Translations under genes and position numbers: made by a program | NCBI RefSeq assembly: GCF_017353175.1 | Contig: NZ_JAFMYW010000002.1 | Location: 372,001-436,000 of the forward strand | Origin: Fibrella forsythiae | Lineage (GTDB): Bacteria > Bacteroidota > Bacteroidia > Cytophagales > Spirosomataceae | DNA: 64,000 bases | Direction of reading: 5' to 3' | Shown: positions 43,427 to 53,341 of the stretch, piece by piece | How positions within the stretch are numbered: position 1 is the first letter of the stretch | How the letters are laid out: each line of letters starts with the position of its first letter | Notes under the pieces: model-generated | The model's database searches: none | The model's input: the letters and a program-made list of their open reading frames with translations, nothing else | Told to the model about the DNA's origin: nothing

Positions 43427-45286
43427 TTAGTAACCCGGATTCTGCAGCAGTTTGTTGTTCCGGTTCATCTCGTCGCGGTTGATGGGCATGTAGTACATTT
43501 TATCCAGCCACGAGCGGTTTTCTTTACCGGGGTCAGCCTCAACTACCTTGTAGGTATAGTCATAGTTGGCTGGGTCATACTTGTAGATCGTCACCGTTTT
43601 GCCTGGCTTCAGGGTGCCCGTGATGTTAATGTAGTTGGCTTTGCGTCCCAGGGTGGTAGGGGCAATCATCCAGCGGCGGGCATCGTGGTAGCGCTGTTCC
43701 TCAAACACCATTTCAACGCGGCGTTCGTTGCGATACCGCTCTTTCAGGGCTGCGCCCGACTCGGTGATCGCCGGCATACCCGCGCGGAAACGTACTTTGT
43801 TCAGCCAGTTACGGGCTTCGGCATCTTGACCCAGTTCAATGCAGGCTTCGGCATAGTTGAAGAGGGCTTCGGTATAGCGGAAAAACGGCCACGGAACTTG
43901 CTGATAGGTGTTCTGATCTACAATGGCGGGGTCCGGATCAATGAACTTACGCATGTAGTAGCCGGTCCAGCTGCCGTTCCAGTCTTCAACCGAGCTTTTA
44001 CGCGTATCCAGACCAGGGTTTACTACTTTATTGCCCCCCGAAATTACTTCGTACGTACCTGTCTGAATCTGGTTGGCGGGGTCTTTAGAGGCTACATCGG
44101 CGGTACGTGGTTTCCAGGGAGCACCATCATACAGGATCGAGCTGTAGAAACGCGGGTCACGGTTGGTGTATGGTGCGGCAGCTTTGGCCGGATCGCTCCA
44201 GCTAAATTTCGAACCATCCATCATTTCATAGTCGTCGACGAGCAGCGAAATCGGGGTGTTCCCGGCCCAGTTGTGATACCCGTTTGGCCCGTTGAAAAGG
44301 CCCTGCTGACCACCCGCTTCCTGCTTCCCGTTGAAGAATGAACGGGAGAAAAGAACGTCCTTTTCGCCTCCATTTCGCGAGAGGGCAATGTTCATGTAGT
44401 TTGCCATGCCCTGCTCTTTGCTCACCGGAGCCGACAGGTTCAGCTGTGATCCGTAGGCCGTCAGGTCCAATACAGCCTTGGCTGCATCTTTGGCTTTCTG
44501 CCACCGCTCGGTGCGGTTGGTGGATACGTACCCGAACAGTTCAGGTTTCGAGAAGGCTGCGTGGGCCGTCGATTTCTGTTTGGCGGTTGTTACGTCATAC
44601 AGGTCAGAGGCGGCGTAGGTCAGTATCCGGGCTTTCAGGGCCAGGGCACTGGCTTCGTTGGCACGCCCTTTGGCCAGCGATTTACCTTTCAGCAGGGCGG
44701 CAGCCTCGTCACAATCCTTCACAATGAAATTGATACATTCTTCCATTGTGTTCCGGGCAATGGTGTAGTCGGCCTGACCCAGATCGTACGGCTTATCTAT
44801 GAGCGGAACGCCACCATAGTACCGCACCAGTTGGTGGTAGTAGTAGGCCCGCAGAAACTTGGCTTCGCCTACCAGGCGATCTACGATGTTGTTGGTATTG
44901 GCAAAGCCCGGTTTCGCCAGGTTCTGCAGCGCCAGGTTAGCCGCCCGAATGCGGAGGTACATGTTATTCCACTCGTAGGTCTCGTTAATCCAGCCCTGAT
45001 CGGCGGGGTTACTACGTGCCTCGGTAATGGTGGTAATGCCCCGGCCGGGGTGCGTAAACATGGTTTCGTCGGTCAGCGAAGCAAGTTGCTGCTCATTGAA
45101 ACCGCCCTGCCCCAAGCCCGCGTAGATACCTGTTACAAAGGCTTCGGCCAGCGAGGCATCTCCCCAGACCGCGACTCCACTCACCTGATCGAGTGGCTGA
45201 GTATTCACAAACTCGTCGTTACACCCTGTCACAGCCACGGAAGCTATGAGAAGTGTGAGACCTATGGTTTTAAATTTTCGTATCAT
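43427..45286 (-). CDS. susD: SusD/RagB-type nutrient-binding outer-membrane lipoprotein (pair 1)
   Basis: The 619-residue protein has a lipoprotein signal (TLLIASVAVTGC). TPR-like SusD features are present, including the N-terminal block (EWNNMYLRIRAANLALQNL), GEAKFLRAYYYHQLVRYYGG and VPLIDKP, and the C-terminal RNERRVEMVFEEQRYHDARR. It sits over the SusC barrel and captures the substrate, usually a glycan or oligomer. The gap to susC is 13 bp, as usual. No substrate can be assigned because no glycosidase is adjacent. Confidence 0.96.
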   Translation of the reverse strand: MIRKFKTIGLTLLIASVAVTGCNDEFVNTQPLDQVSGVAVWGDASLAEAFVTGIYAGLGQGGFNEQQLASLTDETMFTHPGRGITTITEARSNPADQGWINETYEWNNMYLRIRAANLALQNLAKPGFANTNNIVDRLVGEAKFLRAYYYHQLVRYYGGVPLIDKPYDLGQADYTIARNTMEECINFIVKDCDEAAALLKGKSLAKGRANEASALALKARILTYAASDLYDVTTAKQKSTAHAAFSKPELFGYVSTNRTERWQKAKDAAKAVLDLTAYGSQLNLSAPVSKEQGMANYMNIALSRNGGEKDVLFSRSFFNGKQEAGGQQGLFNGPNGYHNWAGNTPISLLVDDYEMMDGSKFSWSDPAKAAAPYTNRDPRFYSSILYDGAPWKPRTADVASKDPANQIQTGTYEVISGGNKVVNPGLDTRKSSVEDWNGSWTGYYMRKFIDPDPAIVDQNTYQQVPWPFFRYTEALFNYAEACIELGQDAEARNWLNKVRFRAGMPAITESGAALKERYRNERRVEMVFEEQRYHDARRWMIAPTTLGRKANYINITGTLKPGKTVTIYKYDPANYDYTYKVVEADPGKENRSWLDKMYYMPINRDEMNRNNKLLQNPGY

Positions 45287-45299
45287 GGTTACTGAATGA

Positions 45300-48200
45300 T
45301 TAAAAACGAAGGGCCACGCCCGTGTTGATGATGCGCGATTGTGGGTAGTATTGTCCGGTCGAGTTATCGGCTTCAGGGTCGTATGAACCCAGTTTGTTCA
45401 CGATAGTCCACAAGTTCAGGGCGTTCACGTATACCCGAAGGCTGCTAAGGCCTACTTTCTGGCCAATTGCGGCGGGCAGGGTGTAGCCCAGCTCAAGGTT
45501 TTTCAGACGGATGTAGTCGGCTGAACGCAGCCAGTAGGTATTGCCACCTGAATAGTACTGATCGCTCCGTTCGGCAATACGTGGGTGTACGCTGCTTGGG
45601 TTGTCTACCGTCCAGCGGTTGGTGTAGAACTCCTTCAGGTAGTTACCAATGCTGCCCGATTCGCCAAGGCTGATGTACTGCTGTGCCCCGGCTGAACCCT
45701 GGAACAGAATGGTCAAGTCGAAGTTACGGTACGCGGCTGTCAGGTTCATCCCACCCTGGAAGAGGGGTAGGTTGGTGCGGTTACCACGTACCCGGTCATC
45801 TGGCGTGATTTTGTTGTCGCCGTTGTAATCCTCGTACTTCATGTCGCCCGGCCGTATATTCTTGGAAATCGCGGAGTAATCAAGTTTGCTGAGGGTGGCG
45901 TCGATGTCGGCCTGATCTCTGAACACACCGGCATACTGGTAAGCCATGTAGGCGTTGATCGGCTTACCCGTCGTGCGCTGCCAATCAGGGGCACCGGGGG
46001 CTTCATCCCAGAACTCAATTTTGTTCTGTGCATAGCCACCGTTTACGCTCACGGTGTACTTGAAGTCGCCTTTGCGGCCGTTGTAACCAATCTGACCATC
46101 GAAGCCCTGGTTACGTACTTTACCGATATTTTCGGGCGGCAGGGTCAGGCCGGTGGTGCGGGGAACCGAGGCATTACGTGCGGTCAGAATCGAGGTCCTG
46201 TAGTTATTGAAGTAATCAAACTCGAAGCTGATTTTACCCCCAAACAGCTGCCCTTCCAGACCAATGTCGGCGTTGTTGGCCACCTCCCACGTAATATTTG
46301 TGTTTGGAATGCGGCTTTCTGCCAATGTTTTCTGCTGCCCGTCATTGATGATGTAGGTATTAAACCCGTAGGTACTCAGATACTGATAGGTGGCAATCTG
46401 GTCATTCCCCAGCTGCCCATATGAAGCCCGCAGTTTCAGGTAGTTCAGGACCGGAGCCGAGGTCTTCAGGAAGTTCTCTTCTGAGATAACCCAGCCGGCC
46501 ATTACACCAGGAAAGAAACCATACCGTGTTGCCTCCGGGAAGATGTCAGAGCCATCGTAACGACCCAGAAGCTCAACCAGGTACTTGTCTTTGTAATTGT
46601 AGGCCAGGCGACCGAAGTAGTTCAAGCGAGCGCGTTCGGAAGCCCCGCCTCCATTGTCTTTGCTGAGATCGCCACCGGCAAAGATCTGGTCGATTGCGGG
46701 CGAAATAAAGTAACGGCGGAAGGCATTGAAGTTGTCGCTCGAGATAGTTTCGCGGTTTACACCGGCCAGAAACGTAAAGCCATGATCCCCAACCTTGCGT
46801 TCGTAGGTAAGCAAACCACCCAGCAGGATGTTCAGCTGCGTGTTGTTACCCAGGGTCAGGCGGGGTTCGGCTGGGCCGCGTACGCTGGCAATCAGGTTCG
46901 GGTTTCCGTTAGCATCAACGCCCGAGCCTTTCTGATACAGTGTCCAGGGGGTTTCCCAACGCTTGTTGTTCTGGTTTAGCTTATCCACAGCAGCCGTACC
47001 CGTAATTTTCAGGCCCTCAATACCCGGCACTTTAAAATCAAGCTGCCCATTGGTCTGAACGTAATCGCGCTTGTCGCGGTCGTAACCCGTTGCGTTGGTG
47101 GTAATGACTACGGGGTTTTCGCCGTTTTCAATGTCAGGTCCAGGGCGTCCGTCGGGCCAGAAAGCAGGCTGGTTTGGCTTGCCGCGCATCTGCATCCGGA
47201 AGATCGCCCCGGCACCCCGCGTTGGGTAGTACCGGAATTCTTCACGGCCCAAAATGCCCAAGCTCAGGTGCAGGTACTTGTTGATGTTGGCATCAATGTT
47301 TATCCGCAGGTCATACTGCTTGTAGCCCGTGGCCGACTGCTTGTAGAAGGCATCCTGATTCTGATAACCCAGCGAGGCGATGTACTTGAAATCTTCGGTA
47401 CCGCCCTGTAGCTGCAGGTTGTGCTGGTTTTGCGGCGACCAGTTTTTCAGCGTAGCGCCGTACCAGTCGGTGTTGGGGTGCCCCCAGGGGTCAGACCCAT
47501 CGTTGTATTTGGTGATGTCGGTCGGCGAATAGGGGGCATTCCGAATCGTACCATTCGGCCGGGTGTATGAACCGGTTGTCTGGTAAGCTTTGGTGGCTGC
47601 CGCCCATTCCGCCACGGGCAGGGTATATACGTCCAGATCGTTAAGCATGGAGGTATACTCAGCGGCGTTGGCCAAGGTGGGAATAACCGTTGGCTGAGAG
47701 AATCCCTGGTTAAACGAGTACGAGAGCTGCGGCTTACCGGTTTTGCCCCGCTTGGTAGTGATCAGAATAACCCCGTTGGCTGCCCGTGACCCGTAAATGG
47801 CGGCCGAGGCGTCTTTCAGGACTGAAATTGTTTCAATATCGGCGGGGTTAATCCGGTCAAGACCACCCGCACGGTTGGGAATACCGTCTACCACTATCAG
47901 CGCACTGTTGTTGCCCAGTGTGTTTGTACCGCGAATCCGGATTGACGAACCATCGTAACCGGGTTCACCACTGCGGTTTACGGCAGTTACACCCGGCAGG
48001 CGGCCAGCCAGTGAGTTTGAGAGGTTGGTAGTTGGTGATTTCACCAGATCGCCACCTTTGACGGCTACAACAGACCCTGTAATAGTCTCTTTTCGCTGAA
48101 CGCCATAACCTACCACCACTACTTCGTTCAGTGCTTTTGTATCGGCAGCCAACGTTACATTGATGGCCGATTGGTTGTTGATCGGTATCTCCTGCGTTAC

Positions 48201-48500
48201 AAATCCGATGTAAGAAAAAACAAGTGAACCGTTTCTGTTCGGCGCGTTTATCGAGAAGTTACCCGTAGCATCGGTTACCGACCCCTGCGTTGTGCCTTTC
48301 AGAACTACGCTCACACCAGGCAGACCGGCCTGCTGCTCGTCGATCACGCGACCTGAAATTTTGGTCTGGGCAAATGTACTTAACGAAGATAGTAGTAGTA
48401 ATACCCATAAAACGCACAGGTGACTTTTTGCAAGCCATCCCGGTGATGAGTGATCCAGCTGCCGTGGGCCAGATACTCCGCTTGTAAATAGTGTTCGCAT
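45300..48500 (-). CDS. susC: SusC/RagA-type TonB-dependent transporter (pair 1)
   Basis: The 1066-residue protein has a signal peptide (VLWVLLLLSSLSTFAQ) and an N-terminal carboxypeptidase-regulatory-like domain (ISGRVIDEQQAGLPGVSVVL). A TonB-box-like segment and plug follow (LNEVVVVGYGVQRKETITGS, GVILITTKRGKTGKPQLSY), then a 22-strand barrel. It imports what the paired SusD binds, powered by TonB-ExbBD. The upstream 290 bp are AT-rich, as expected for a strong promoter, and carry the terminator of the next gene. Confidence 0.97.
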   Translation of the reverse strand: MRTLFTSGVSGPRQLDHSSPGWLAKSHLCVLWVLLLLSSLSTFAQTKISGRVIDEQQAGLPGVSVVLKGTTQGSVTDATGNFSINAPNRNGSLVFSYIGFVTQEIPINNQSAINVTLAADTKALNEVVVVGYGVQRKETITGSVVAVKGGDLVKSPTTNLSNSLAGRLPGVTAVNRSGEPGYDGSSIRIRGTNTLGNNSALIVVDGIPNRAGGLDRINPADIETISVLKDASAAIYGSRAANGVILITTKRGKTGKPQLSYSFNQGFSQPTVIPTLANAAEYTSMLNDLDVYTLPVAEWAAATKAYQTTGSYTRPNGTIRNAPYSPTDITKYNDGSDPWGHPNTDWYGATLKNWSPQNQHNLQLQGGTEDFKYIASLGYQNQDAFYKQSATGYKQYDLRINIDANINKYLHLSLGILGREEFRYYPTRGAGAIFRMQMRGKPNQPAFWPDGRPGPDIENGENPVVITTNATGYDRDKRDYVQTNGQLDFKVPGIEGLKITGTAAVDKLNQNNKRWETPWTLYQKGSGVDANGNPNLIASVRGPAEPRLTLGNNTQLNILLGGLLTYERKVGDHGFTFLAGVNRETISSDNFNAFRRYFISPAIDQIFAGGDLSKDNGGGASERARLNYFGRLAYNYKDKYLVELLGRYDGSDIFPEATRYGFFPGVMAGWVISEENFLKTSAPVLNYLKLRASYGQLGNDQIATYQYLSTYGFNTYIINDGQQKTLAESRIPNTNITWEVANNADIGLEGQLFGGKISFEFDYFNNYRTSILTARNASVPRTTGLTLPPENIGKVRNQGFDGQIGYNGRKGDFKYTVSVNGGYAQNKIEFWDEAPGAPDWQRTTGKPINAYMAYQYAGVFRDQADIDATLSKLDYSAISKNIRPGDMKYEDYNGDNKITPDDRVRGNRTNLPLFQGGMNLTAAYRNFDLTILFQGSAGAQQYISLGESGSIGNYLKEFYTNRWTVDNPSSVHPRIAERSDQYYSGGNTYWLRSADYIRLKNLELGYTLPAAIGQKVGLSSLRVYVNALNLWTIVNKLGSYDPEADNSTGQYYPQSRIINTGVALRF

Positions 48501-48702
48501 AGATTTTTTTAATTTTGTAGTATTAATCCGATATAAAATGAGCTTTTGCCAGCCGTATACTGACCATTTATTAAAATACTTAAATTTAAGGTCACTTTAT
48601 TACCTATACGTTATTGATTCATATGAATAAATTTTACTAAATAAATATACTTTAATACTATAGGTATATTTCTAGTTGTTATATGTTATTAGTATCAAAA
48701 AA

Positions 48703-48766
48703 AATAGGCATTTTCCCGAAAGAGCCAAGCTTGCTTAAGCTTGGCTCTTTCGGGAAAATGCCTATT
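48703..48766 (-). terminator. Exceptionally strong terminator of the phosphoesterase gene
   Basis: Perfect 30-bp arms (48703-48732 and 48737-48766) close on a 4-nt loop (GCTT). On the minus strand eight Ts follow immediately. It lies 23 bp after the stop at 48790. Confidence 0.95.
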
Positions 48767-48789
48767 GTATCTAGCGTGCTGAATGTAGC

Positions 48790-51459
48790 TTATTTGGGAG
48801 CTTGCTGCTCACGAGTGCGGGGATACAGCGTATTGCCCTTGGCCCAGAACCAGAGAATTTGATTGTTCAATTCGTCTTCGCCGGTATCGATGCCTTCTTC
48901 CGCTTCTTCAACCGATTCTTTGGCGTAGCGCAGGGCTTTGCCGCGTAAGGCTGTCAGCGGCTTATTCATCTCGTTGAGCGGAATACGGTTGGGTATGGCC
49001 GTGTAGGCCGTTGGCTGAGGTTTGTCGGCGAAGCAGTCGAACATGGGCAGGGCCGTAGCGTCGATGACGTTGAGGGGTGGGAGGCCCAGGATCTGCTCAA
49101 TGGTGCGCAGCATCGATGTCTGGTTGTAGTTGGTCGTCACCGTACGTCCCAGCTTCGAATACGGACTGATCACGTACCCAGTTGTGCGGTAAGCCGAAAT
49201 GTGATCCCAGCCCGATTGTGAGTCGTCTTCGGTAATAAAAATGACCGTGTTGGCGGCAAATTTGCTTTTCTGAATCGCCTCTACAATGCGCCCTACGGCC
49301 AAATCATTATCGGCCACCATCGCGCGGGGCGTTGGAAACTTCGGGCTCATGCCGGAGGTGTGGTCGTTGGGGAGCGACATCACCATCAGGTTGGGTAGCT
49401 GATCGCCGGGTTTGGCCTCCAGTTGCTGCAGTTCCCGAATGAAGGCGTCGGCCCGCATCTGATCGTTGATGTTTTCATCGTCGCAGCCGGGGAAATCGTT
49501 TGCCAGAATGGGACGTACCCGCGAGATGGTGGTGGTGTTGGTAAAGGAAAACGGCTGCCCTGTTTGCCGCATGTTGTAGAGCTTGTTCCAGTCGTATCGT
49601 GCTTTGTCGTATTCGCAGGTGCAGGCTTCGCCGTAGATACGAACGGTTTTGCCATGATCGAGGGCGTTATTCCAGATCATACCCTTCTGGTTGTACACCA
49701 GCGCATCGTACAGCACGTGCGGGTATGACCGGAACCAGCCGCGCACGCTCTTTTCGGTGTAATCCGTCACGATGCCCGCATCGACCCAACTGTGCCCTTC
49801 GGCCGACGACTTGCCCGACGCGTAATAGTTGTCGAGCAGCACATAATCGCGCGCCAGTTGGTGCTGATTGGGCGTAATGCTATCGCCGAAGATGCAGAGC
49901 GACGGCATGCCGCGCCCGGCGGGCATATCGCCCAGCACCTGATCGTAGGTGCGGTTTTCTTTGATGATGTAGACCACGTGCTGAAACACCGACGGCTCAC
50001 CGATGCGCTCTGGAACGGGACGGGGTTTGGCGTTGGGGCGGGGCAATTGCTCCGATACGCTCAACCTGAACTGCAGGCTTAGTTTCCGAACCCGTTCTGT
50101 GTACGTACCCAACTCAGACTGGGTTGGCAACGGGATGATGGATACCGTCGCTAACTGCCGGTGTGAGTTATAAGCCACATCGACTTTCCGGGCCGAGGCG
50201 GGGAGCGCTCCCGATTCGCCGGAGGTGCCAGCCCGTGCGCCAATGCCTTCTAAATTAGTTACATATAATGAATGCTGGCTTAGGAACAGACCACCAGGAT
50301 ACGCTTGCGTTGGCACGTATCCGCGAACCTGATGCCGGTTGCTGCTGAGGTCAACCACCGCCACGGCGTTATCGAGCCCATTGGCAACGTACAGGTTTCT
50401 TCCCGTTGAATCGAGTGCCAGGGCATTGGGGGTACTGCCGATATACGCATTGGTGGTGCTGAACAGCCCCACGGTAATGGAGTCAGTTACCTGCCGGGTT
50501 TGTGCATCGATCACCGAAATATGGTCGCTATTTCCGTTGGCCACGTACAGTCGTTTCTGGTCACGGCTTGCTAAAATGGCATTTGGGTGCAGACCAACGG
50601 GTATCTCTGAGTCTACGCGGCCCGTTGCCAGATCAATGACCGAGACGGTTCCTTTGGCTATTGCGCCGGTGCGTGGGTCAATATAGGCTTGCCCCCAGGG
50701 TACGCCTGCCGTTTCAGTTTTTCCGGTTGCGTCAGGTACGTTAGTTGGCTGCGGGCCGGCCCAGTTGGTCACAAAAGCCCGTCCGTTGTTCAGGGCAATA
50801 CCATAGGGAGCTACGCCGGTCGGTGCGGTCCAGACGGTGCTTCGGTCCGAAAAGCGAACCTTTGCCAGTTGGTTATTGCCATTCAGCGCCACATACAGAA
50901 AGTGCTCACCGCCTTCTACCTGCACGGCCACATCGTTGGGTAGCGATAAGGGGGAAGGCGCTACGGGAGCAAACTGGAGCAACTCAACCTTGCCCACTTT
51001 GCCATTCGTCCAGGCGGCGATGACCACGCCCGATTTACCATTCTCACGTTCCGACGCGCCCCACGCCAGGTACGTTTGCCCGTTGACCACAAACGCTTCG
51101 ATACCCGAAAACGTGCTCATCAGGCCCTTCGTAGCAGATGCGTCGCTCAGGCTCCAGCGGTACGTGATCGTTTGTGTAGTTCGATCCAGCACAGCCATGC
51201 CGTACCGATCTTCGATCACGAGCTGATTGCTGCCCGGCAGCGGCGTAAGGTCAAGCGCGTGGTTTTCGAGTTTGGGATCACCAAAGGATACGGCCGTTCC
51301 GGCGGCATCGATTAACCGGTTGTAAGGCATGACCAGGGGCACGTTTGCCTTAGTGGGTGTGGCCAGCGTTCGTTTATCAGATGCGTGTCGGTATTGGGCC
51401 GGGCCAGCGCACGATAAAACCAGGAGAAGAAAAGAGACAGGAACGAGTCGAGTAAGCAT
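48790..51459 (-). CDS. YVTN-propeller / phosphoesterase fusion lipoprotein
   Basis: The product is 889 residues from the ATG at 51459 (a TTG farther upstream is weaker) with a lipoprotein signal (VPVSFLLLVLSC). Residues about 40-430 form a YVTN/Lvp35-like seven-bladed propeller (KRLYVANGNSDHISVIDAQT, GRNLYVANGLDNAVAVVDLS). From about 490 it is a PF04185 phosphoesterase (phospholipase C/acid phosphatase type): VVYIIKENRTYDQVLGDMPA, EGHSWVDAGIVTDY and ITEDDSQSGWDHI with likely metal-binding Asp residues. It may release phosphate from an exported substrate. It lies downstream of susCD pair 2, whose terminator at 51510-51587 separates them. Confidence 0.9.
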   Translation of the reverse strand: MLTRLVPVSFLLLVLSCAGPAQYRHASDKRTLATPTKANVPLVMPYNRLIDAAGTAVSFGDPKLENHALDLTPLPGSNQLVIEDRYGMAVLDRTTQTITYRWSLSDASATKGLMSTFSGIEAFVVNGQTYLAWGASERENGKSGVVIAAWTNGKVGKVELLQFAPVAPSPLSLPNDVAVQVEGGEHFLYVALNGNNQLAKVRFSDRSTVWTAPTGVAPYGIALNNGRAFVTNWAGPQPTNVPDATGKTETAGVPWGQAYIDPRTGAIAKGTVSVIDLATGRVDSEIPVGLHPNAILASRDQKRLYVANGNSDHISVIDAQTRQVTDSITVGLFSTTNAYIGSTPNALALDSTGRNLYVANGLDNAVAVVDLSSNRHQVRGYVPTQAYPGGLFLSQHSLYVTNLEGIGARAGTSGESGALPASARKVDVAYNSHRQLATVSIIPLPTQSELGTYTERVRKLSLQFRLSVSEQLPRPNAKPRPVPERIGEPSVFQHVVYIIKENRTYDQVLGDMPAGRGMPSLCIFGDSITPNQHQLARDYVLLDNYYASGKSSAEGHSWVDAGIVTDYTEKSVRGWFRSYPHVLYDALVYNQKGMIWNNALDHGKTVRIYGEACTCEYDKARYDWNKLYNMRQTGQPFSFTNTTTISRVRPILANDFPGCDDENINDQMRADAFIRELQQLEAKPGDQLPNLMVMSLPNDHTSGMSPKFPTPRAMVADNDLAVGRIVEAIQKSKFAANTVIFITEDDSQSGWDHISAYRTTGYVISPYSKLGRTVTTNYNQTSMLRTIEQILGLPPLNVIDATALPMFDCFADKPQPTAYTAIPNRIPLNEMNKPLTALRGKALRYAKESVEEAEEGIDTGEDELNNQILWFWAKGNTLYPRTREQQAPK

Positions 51460-51509
51460 GAAGAGTGATGTAGGCAATAGATCGATTATAAAATTAGACC
51501 CAATTGGCT

Positions 51510-51587
51510 TTAATAGCGTCGCCCCCCGTCAGAATGATGGACTACCTTAAAGGAAGCCATCATTCTGACGGGGGGCGACGCTATTAA
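51510..51587 (-). terminator. Long perfect-stem terminator after susD of pair 2
   Basis: 31-bp perfect arms (51510-51540 and 51557-51587) enclose a 16-nt loop that is itself partly self-complementary (CCTTAAAGG). It lies 10 bp after the susD stop. Confidence 0.9.
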
Positions 51588-51596
51588 CTAATGTAG

Positions 51597-53270
51597 TTAA
51601 TAACCAGGGTTTTGGACTAAATAGCCCGGTAAGTTAGACGCTCCATCGATGGCGGTTTGCGGAATAGGGAAAAGGCGCTTTTGCGGATTTGAATCCGTTT
51701 TTTCGGTCCAGGTGCCTTCGTATTTGCCAAAGCGAATCTGGTCGGTCCGGCGAGCCATTTCCCAGTACAGCTCAAAACCACGTTCGCGGAGTAGCAGATC
51801 CAGGTTCATGCTGGTCAGGGCAGGGGGGGGCGTTGTTGCCGTGCGTGACGCCCGAACGAAGTTCACGTCGGCCAGTGCGCCCGCTGCGTCGTTGCTTTTG
51901 CGCAGTTTGGCTTCAGCGCGCATCAGGTAGACATCGGCTAGTCGAACAATCGGGATGTCAGCATCGCCGAGGTTCCGACCCGATGTTGATTTACGGCTGA
52001 ACTCGTATTTCAGCACCCGGTAGCCGGTGTTGTAATCGCTGCCTGCCACGGTGTAATTGACCTGTTCGGTGAAGGTAACCGGTAGGGTCGGCCGGTTGCG
52101 CGACACGTTGAACAGCTTACCCACACGGAAGTTTGATCCGCACTTGACGAACGCACCGTTTACCCGCACCAGGCCATACTGTTGTCCGCGCAGGATACCC
52201 CGGTTCATGTTGAAATTGGCTTCTGTAATGCAAGAGTCGGCTGGTATGGTCCAGTTTTGCTTGAAGAAACGCGGATCAGCACTGGCTGGGTCGGCGGTGT
52301 AGGCGTTTACCCAGCTCCGGTAAAAATCGGGTGTGATGGCGGGGCCGTCGGTACCGTTGGCTGCCGGAAAAGCAGGCAGCGGATACTGGTCGCCCGAGAT
52401 GGAGAAGTACGCCAGACGATTCGTGCCGTTCAACTCGGCCCGCTGATCAACCGCAAAGATCAACTCCTTGTTATCGTGGTTGTCGGAATTGAAGATCGAG
52501 AAATAATCCCGCGAGAGTTGGTATTGGCCCGAGTTGATGATCTTATCACAATACTCCGTCACCTTGTCCATGTCTTCGGGTTTGAACGTAAACTGCGTAG
52601 CATAGCGGTCGCGGTAGACAGCGGAATTAAGGTACAGGCGCGCTAGCAGTCCCCATGCGCCACCTTTGGTGAGGCGGCCAGGGCCAACGGTGGTAAGCAG
52701 ATCGGGTTCGGCAGCTAGCAGCTCTGCTTTCAGGTAGTTGAGGGCTGCTTCGCCCCGCAACACGTCTGAAATCGCCTGCGGATTTTCTTTCAGGAACACC
52801 ACACCAAACAGGTCGAGCATCACCATGTTGTAGTAGGCCCGCATACCCCGCGCTTCGGCTATGTAGACTTTCACGTTGGGGTCGTTGATGGTCGGGAGCG
52901 CGCTGAGTGCCGTAATCGAGCGCGAAATTCCCTGCGTCAGCAAGTTCCAGGTGTTGCGGATGTTTGGGTCAGTGCTGGTCGAGGTGTGCTGGTGCAGGGC
53001 GATATAGATGCCGTTATCCCCCCAGTCGGTACCACCCCGATAAGGCAAAATGGCCTCGTCAGACGATATTTCCTGAATGGCGAAGTAGTTGGTGTGCAGG
53101 AATATATCAGGTAGGCGGGCGTAGACCGGGGCCAGGTTGCCGTCGGCCGCCTGTTTGTCGGTCAGGCCCGTTGCCGACGATTCGTCTAAAACGTTCTCGG
53201 TGAGATCAGAACAGCCGTTCAGCACCAGGAGGCCAAAACAGGTCAGCGTGAGAATAAGTGACTTTTTCAT
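51597..53270 (-). CDS. susD: SusD/RagB-type outer-membrane lipoprotein (pair 2)
   Basis: The 557-residue protein has a lipoprotein signal (TLTCFGLLVLNGC). SusD-family features are visible: YIAEARGMRAYYNMVMLDLFG, WGLLARLYLNSAVYRDRYAT, and the C-terminal IVRLADVYLMRAEAKLR and LRERGFELYWEMARRTDQIR. It pairs with the SusC at 53342-56401. The 71-bp gap to that gene is longer than the 13 bp in pair 1 and contains a strong hairpin, so the two genes may be expressed at different levels. Confidence 0.96.
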   Translation of the reverse strand: MKKSLILTLTCFGLLVLNGCSDLTENVLDESSATGLTDKQAADGNLAPVYARLPDIFLHTNYFAIQEISSDEAILPYRGGTDWGDNGIYIALHQHTSTSTDPNIRNTWNLLTQGISRSITALSALPTINDPNVKVYIAEARGMRAYYNMVMLDLFGVVFLKENPQAISDVLRGEAALNYLKAELLAAEPDLLTTVGPGRLTKGGAWGLLARLYLNSAVYRDRYATQFTFKPEDMDKVTEYCDKIINSGQYQLSRDYFSIFNSDNHDNKELIFAVDQRAELNGTNRLAYFSISGDQYPLPAFPAANGTDGPAITPDFYRSWVNAYTADPASADPRFFKQNWTIPADSCITEANFNMNRGILRGQQYGLVRVNGAFVKCGSNFRVGKLFNVSRNRPTLPVTFTEQVNYTVAGSDYNTGYRVLKYEFSRKSTSGRNLGDADIPIVRLADVYLMRAEAKLRKSNDAAGALADVNFVRASRTATTPPPALTSMNLDLLLRERGFELYWEMARRTDQIRFGKYEGTWTEKTDSNPQKRLFPIPQTAIDGASNLPGYLVQNPGY

Positions 53271-53285
53271 TGGTTATGTGGGTTG

Positions 53286-53337
53286 ACCCCACCCCCGGCC
53301 CCTCCCCTTGTTTAAGGGGAGGGGCCGGGGGTGGGGT
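53286..53337 (-). terminator. 24-bp hairpin between susC and susD (attenuator or processing site)
   Basis: Perfect G+C-rich 24-bp arms (53286-53309 and 53314-53337) with a 4-nt loop begin 5 bp after the susC stop and end 15 bp before the susD start. There is no long T-run, so it is more likely a partial terminator, RNA-stability or processing element than a full stop. The arm is built of C/G runs (CCCCACCCCCGGCCCCTCCC), a sequence type that recurs as a dispersed repeat in some genomes. Confidence 0.7.
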
Positions 53338-53341
53338 ACTG

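Noticed and set aside
48530-48700. AT-rich stretch as a possible replication origin
   Set aside because: There are no DnaA-box cluster or dnaA/dnaN neighbours. It lies between a terminator and a susC start, so promoter DNA is the simpler reading.
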